Origin: Longimicrobiales bacterium | Lineage (GTDB): Bacteria; Gemmatimonadota; Gemmatimonadetes; Longimicrobiales; Gaopeijiaceae | Direction: 5' to 3' | Assembly: GCA_022428035.1 (NCBI GenBank) | Contig: JAKMDG010000545.1 | Location: 1-8,258, forward strand | DNA length: 8,258 nt | Part shown: piece by piece, positions 5,428 through 8,258 of the stretch | Position numbering within the stretch: position 1 is the first letter of the stretch | How the letters are laid out: each line of letters starts with the position of its first letter | Made by a program: the position numbers and the translations under genes | The notes under the pieces: generated by a model | What the model saw: the letters and a program-made list of their open reading frames with translations, nothing else | What the model was told of the DNA's origin: nothing | The model's database searches: none

Positions 5428-8037
5428 ATGCTCGGCCCTCTCCTCCTTGCCGCTCTCATGCAGGTCCCAGGCCCCACGCAGGAACTGGCGCCGGGGACTC
5501 GCTACAGCGAAGCCGTCCCCACACTCGAAGAGGTCGTCGGTCACGAGTTCAGAGAAGAGATCACGCATCCGGATGAGATTATCACGTACTTCGAGGCCCT
5601 CGCCGACGCCGCGCCTGACCGTACGCGGTTGATCCAGTATGCTGAGAGCTGGGAGGGTAGGCCGCTCTATGTGATGGTGATCGGATCACCTGAACGGATC
5701 AGCCGGCTCGATGCAGTCAAGGCAGACCTGGCGGCCTTCTCTGCAGTGAAAGGACTCTCAGCTGAAGAGGTGGAGCGACTGATTTCCGAGCTGCCGGTCG
5801 TGACCGCCCTCATGCACGGCGTGCACGGAAACGAGATCAGTTCGAACGGCGCCGCCATGGCAGAAGCCTACCATCTGCTGGCAGCTCAGGGAGACCCGAC
5901 CGTGGACCTGATCCTGAGCCAGTCTCTGGTGCTCATCGATCCCGCGGAGAACCCTGACGGGCGCGCCCGGTTCGTCCAGCATACGACGATGTCCCGTGCA
6001 CGGTGGCCCAATCAGGCGACGTATTCGGCCGAGCACGACGAGCCGTGGCCGGGTGGTCGAGGCAATCATTACCTCTTCGACCTGAACCGGGATCTCTTCA
6101 TTCAGAGCCAGCCGGAGACGCGCGGTAAGGTCCGAATCTTTCTGGAGTTTCGGCCCAATGTTGTGGCCGACCTGCATGAGATGGGAGGTAACTCAACCTA
6201 CTTCTTCCCACCGACCGCACCGCCTGCAAACCCGTGGTACGGCGACCGCCAGATCCAGCTGATGGATGTGTTTGGGCGGGCCAACGCAACCGCATTCGAT
6301 TCCCGCGGGTTCGCGTACTTCAACCGTGACGTCTACGACCTTTTCTACCCGGGCTACGTGGACATGTGGCCGATGAACCAGGGCGCTCTGGGCATGACGT
6401 ACGAGCAGGCGTCGGCACGCGCGCTCGTAGTTCGGAAGTCGGATGGTGATGTGATGACCTATGGAGATGGTGTGCTCCACCATTTCACCGCGGCCATCAC
6501 CACCGCGGCCACCGCCGCGCAGAATCGAGAACGAATTCTGCGAGACTACTTCGCGTACCGACAAGAGGGTGTCGAGATGGGTCGTGAGGGCGTCGCTGAG
6601 TTGATCCTGCATTCGGCGCACGATCCCGCCATGGCGCAGCGAATGAGCCGCATGCTGGCGGCGAATGGAATTGACGTGCACTCCGTGAATGGGCCGGTGA
6701 ACGTGGCTGGCCGTGAACTGCCTGCCACCGGAACGTACATCGTACCGCTCGATCAGCCCGCCAGTCGTATGGCGCGTAACCTGCTGGACGAACACGTACC
6801 GATGGATGAAGCATTTGTGCAACGTCAGATCGAGCGCCGCGCGCGTCGAGAGGGCGACGAGATCTACGACCTGACCGCGTGGAGCCAGTCTCTGCTCTGG
6901 GATGTCGAGGTGATCGAGGCGACTCAGGTAACCGGGGCGGCGGGTGCCCTGGTAACGCGGGACACCGCTCGTGGCGCTGCTTCCCCGCTGCCGGCAGCGA
7001 GGGTCGGGTATCTCATACCCTGGGGTACGGCGGCGGCATCTACGGTGGCCGAGGCCATGCAGAGTGGCATTCGGGTACGTGCCTCGGGGGAGAGGTTCAC
7101 GTTGGGCGGTCGCGAGTACGGGACGGGCACGGCGATCATCCGGGTCTCGGAGAATGATGAGGATCTGCCCTCGACGCTGGGCAGGATCGCAGAGCGTCAC
7201 GGTGCCGAGGTGGTACCGATCGATGACTCGTACGTGACGGCCGGTGCATCCCTCGGTTCGAACAGTGTGCGTGCGCTGCGGGCACCGAAGATTCTGCTCG
7301 CGTACGATCAGCCGGCGTCCTCGTACTCGACCGGCTGGGCACGGTACATCCTGGAGCAACGCTACGGTATGCCTGTCACGGCGGTCCGTGGCCGGAGCCT
7401 GGGACGCGCCAACCTGGCCGACTACGACGTGATCGTTCTCCCGAGCGGCAACTACGCAAGCGTGATTGGGTCAGATCTGGTCGACCAGCTCCAGAACTGG
7501 ATGTCGGACGGCGGAACGCTCGTCACGCTGGCCAACGCCACTTCGTGGGCCACGCGAGCGGGACTGCTGTCTACGACGGCTGAGCGTCGAGGTGGACGTG
7601 CGGCCGGGACTGACGCACCGAGCGAAGAGACGGCCGAACAGCCGATAGCATACCTCGACGAAATCGTTCCGGCAGACGAGGCTCCGGAGGGTGTGCCGGG
7701 GGCGATCATCCGCGTTATGCTCGACCCGGATCACTGGCTCTCATCGGGAACCGACGGAGAGATCGGCGTGCTGGTCGAAGGGTCGAGAGTCTTCACCCCG
7801 CTGACGCTGGATAACGGTGCCAACATCGGGCGGTATGGAGCACTTGAGGATCTGGTTATGAGCGGCATCGTATGGGAGGAAGCTCGGCCCCAGCTCGCCA
7901 ACAAGGCGTTCCTGATGCGTGAAGGATACGGCAGCGGCCAGATCATCAGCTTTGCTGAGGACCCGAACTACCGGGCCTACGCTGAGGCAACTCAGTTGCT
8001 GTTCATGAACGCCGTCCTGCTGGGTCCAGGTCGGTAG
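5428..8037 (+). CDS. Exported M14 family zinc carboxypeptidase with C-terminal glutamine-amidotransferase-like domain
   Basis: Predicted 869-residue exported metallocarboxypeptidase that would release C-terminal residues from peptides. An in-frame ATG at 5314 adds 38 Pro-rich residues with no signal character. ATG5428 has AGGA 7 bases upstream and starts directly with a short hydrophobic leader (MLGPLLLAALMQ), so I use it. Numbered from that start, the zinc ligands are H133 and E136 (HGNE) and H250 (ADLHEMG). N220-R221 (FDLNRD) matches the substrate-carboxylate site N144-R145 of carboxypeptidase A. E326 (MTYEQAS) fits the general base, E270 in carboxypeptidase A. Spacings are close to that enzyme, so the catalytic domain (about 35-370) looks active. 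At about 620-715 lies a flavodoxin-like fold (KILLAYDQ, YDVIVLPSGNY, LQNWMSDGGTLVTL) resembling class I glutamine-amidotransferase/ThuA-type domains. It has no cysteine at the expected nucleophile, so it is probably a structural or binding module. The gene stands alone on the plus strand, divergent from the lipoprotein gene. Confidence 0.92.
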   Translation: MLGPLLLAALMQVPGPTQELAPGTRYSEAVPTLEEVVGHEFREEITHPDEIITYFEALADAAPDRTRLIQYAESWEGRPLYVMVIGSPERISRLDAVKADLAAFSAVKGLSAEEVERLISELPVVTALMHGVHGNEISSNGAAMAEAYHLLAAQGDPTVDLILSQSLVLIDPAENPDGRARFVQHTTMSRARWPNQATYSAEHDEPWPGGRGNHYLFDLNRDLFIQSQPETRGKVRIFLEFRPNVVADLHEMGGNSTYFFPPTAPPANPWYGDRQIQLMDVFGRANATAFDSRGFAYFNRDVYDLFYPGYVDMWPMNQGALGMTYEQASARALVVRKSDGDVMTYGDGVLHHFTAAITTAATAAQNRERILRDYFAYRQEGVEMGREGVAELILHSAHDPAMAQRMSRMLAANGIDVHSVNGPVNVAGRELPATGTYIVPLDQPASRMARNLLDEHVPMDEAFVQRQIERRARREGDEIYDLTAWSQSLLWDVEVIEATQVTGAAGALVTRDTARGAASPLPAARVGYLIPWGTAAASTVAEAMQSGIRVRASGERFTLGGREYGTGTAIIRVSENDEDLPSTLGRIAERHGAEVVPIDDSYVTAGASLGSNSVRALRAPKILLAYDQPASSYSTGWARYILEQRYGMPVTAVRGRSLGRANLADYDVIVLPSGNYASVIGSDLVDQLQNWMSDGGTLVTLANATSWATRAGLLSTTAERRGGRAAGTDAPSEETAEQPIAYLDEIVPADEAPEGVPGAIIRVMLDPDHWLSSGTDGEIGVLVEGSRVFTPLTLDNGANIGRYGALEDLVMSGIVWEEARPQLANKAFLMREGYGSGQIISFAEDPNYRAYAEATQLLFMNAVLLGPGR

Positions 8038-8258
8038 ACGAATGCTTCCGAGGGGTGGCCTCATGAATCCGGTGCTCGGCCGATTCCCTACCCGGGCCGT
8101 AGCTGGTCGATTCGAGGAGCCGGGCAGGTTGATCGCTGCAAACAGCCACGCCGATGTGGGTCGGGTGTTGGCACGCCGCAAGGGCCGCTGACCGGTGGGA
8201 CGGCATAGCGAACGCAGGCTTCAGGAGGTCGTCGTCGCTCGGTATTCGTGGCGTCACG
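8038..8258. other. Unassigned right edge, no supported gene
   Basis: After the M14 stop there are 221 bases in which I find no recognisable gene, RNA or strong terminator. A 49-codon plus-strand frame (ATG8042 to TGA8191) and a minus-strand frame opening with GTG at 8257 are both present. Neither protein resembles a known family, and the minus frame runs into the end of the M14 gene. Weak inverted repeats (for example CCCGG...CCGGG around 8091-8125) lack a T-run. A neighbouring gene may begin just beyond the edge. Confidence 0.4.

Noticed and set aside
6193..7359. Minus-strand open frame of 388 codons inside the M14 gene
   Set aside because: It is fully antisense to a gene with complete catalytic motifs. 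The translation is Arg/His-rich without domains, as expected for the mirrored frame of GC-rich coding DNA.
8042..8191. Small plus-strand frame of 49 codons right after the M14 stop
   Set aside because: It has no good ribosome site, no recognisable motif, and a composition that could be chance in GC-rich DNA. It is kept only as a note on the right-edge region.
8003..8257. Minus-strand frame of 84 codons at the right edge
   Set aside because: It runs into the end of the M14 gene on the opposite strand, starts with GTG at the very edge, and its translation is not recognisable.
1..8258. CRISPR array, insertion sequence, tRNA or rRNA
   Set aside because: Reading through the window, I saw no regularly spaced repeats, transposase motifs, terminal inverted repeats with duplications, or cloverleaf/rRNA segments.

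Overview
The window is GC-rich, densely coding, and carries mostly exported proteins: two zinc peptidases, a penicillin-binding-type serine hydrolase, a carboxypeptidase-regulatory/TonB-plug protein and a lipoprotein. This protein style (secreted M28 and M14 metallopeptidases, short plug-only proteins), the TATATTG-type promoter and the GC-rich coding suggest a Gram-negative heterotroph, most likely Gemmatimonadota or a similar environmental phylum. That placement is inferred from protein style, not from a marker gene.

Layout. The left half is one minus-strand run of four genes, in transcription order: a CarboxypepD_reg plus TonB-plug protein (4444 to 3629); a serine hydrolase of the beta-lactamase/PBP4B type (3665 to 2394, TTG start, 37-bp overlap with the gene before it); a glutamate-carboxypeptidase-II-like M28 peptidase (2360 to 201, after a 33-bp gap); and a pterin-4a-carbinolamine dehydratase (204 to beyond base 1, GTG start, 4-bp GTGA overlap). 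The overlaps indicate a co-transcribed, translationally coupled operon. Upstream of it are a 217-bp gene-free stretch (4445-4661) and a separate minus-strand gene for a conserved-looking lipoprotein of unknown function (5315 to 4662). A compact divergent promoter region (5316-5427) then leads into a plus-strand gene for an M14 zinc carboxypeptidase with a C-terminal glutamine-amidotransferase-like domain (5428-8037). The last 221 bases hold nothing I can assign.

How it may work together. Three hydrolases are predicted to act outside the cytoplasmic membrane on peptides or peptidoglycan stems, and the plug protein looks like a periplasmic or outer-membrane accessory. This suggests peptide scavenging or wall-peptide turnover. 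The cytoplasmic pterin dehydratase normally supports phenylalanine hydroxylase, so the operon may continue past the left edge into aromatic amino-acid catabolism. I see no CRISPR array, mobile element, RNA gene or clearly new defence-type system. The more unusual points are the barrel-less plug protein, the altered substrate pocket of the M28 enzyme, the M14/amidotransferase fusion and the unassigned lipoprotein.
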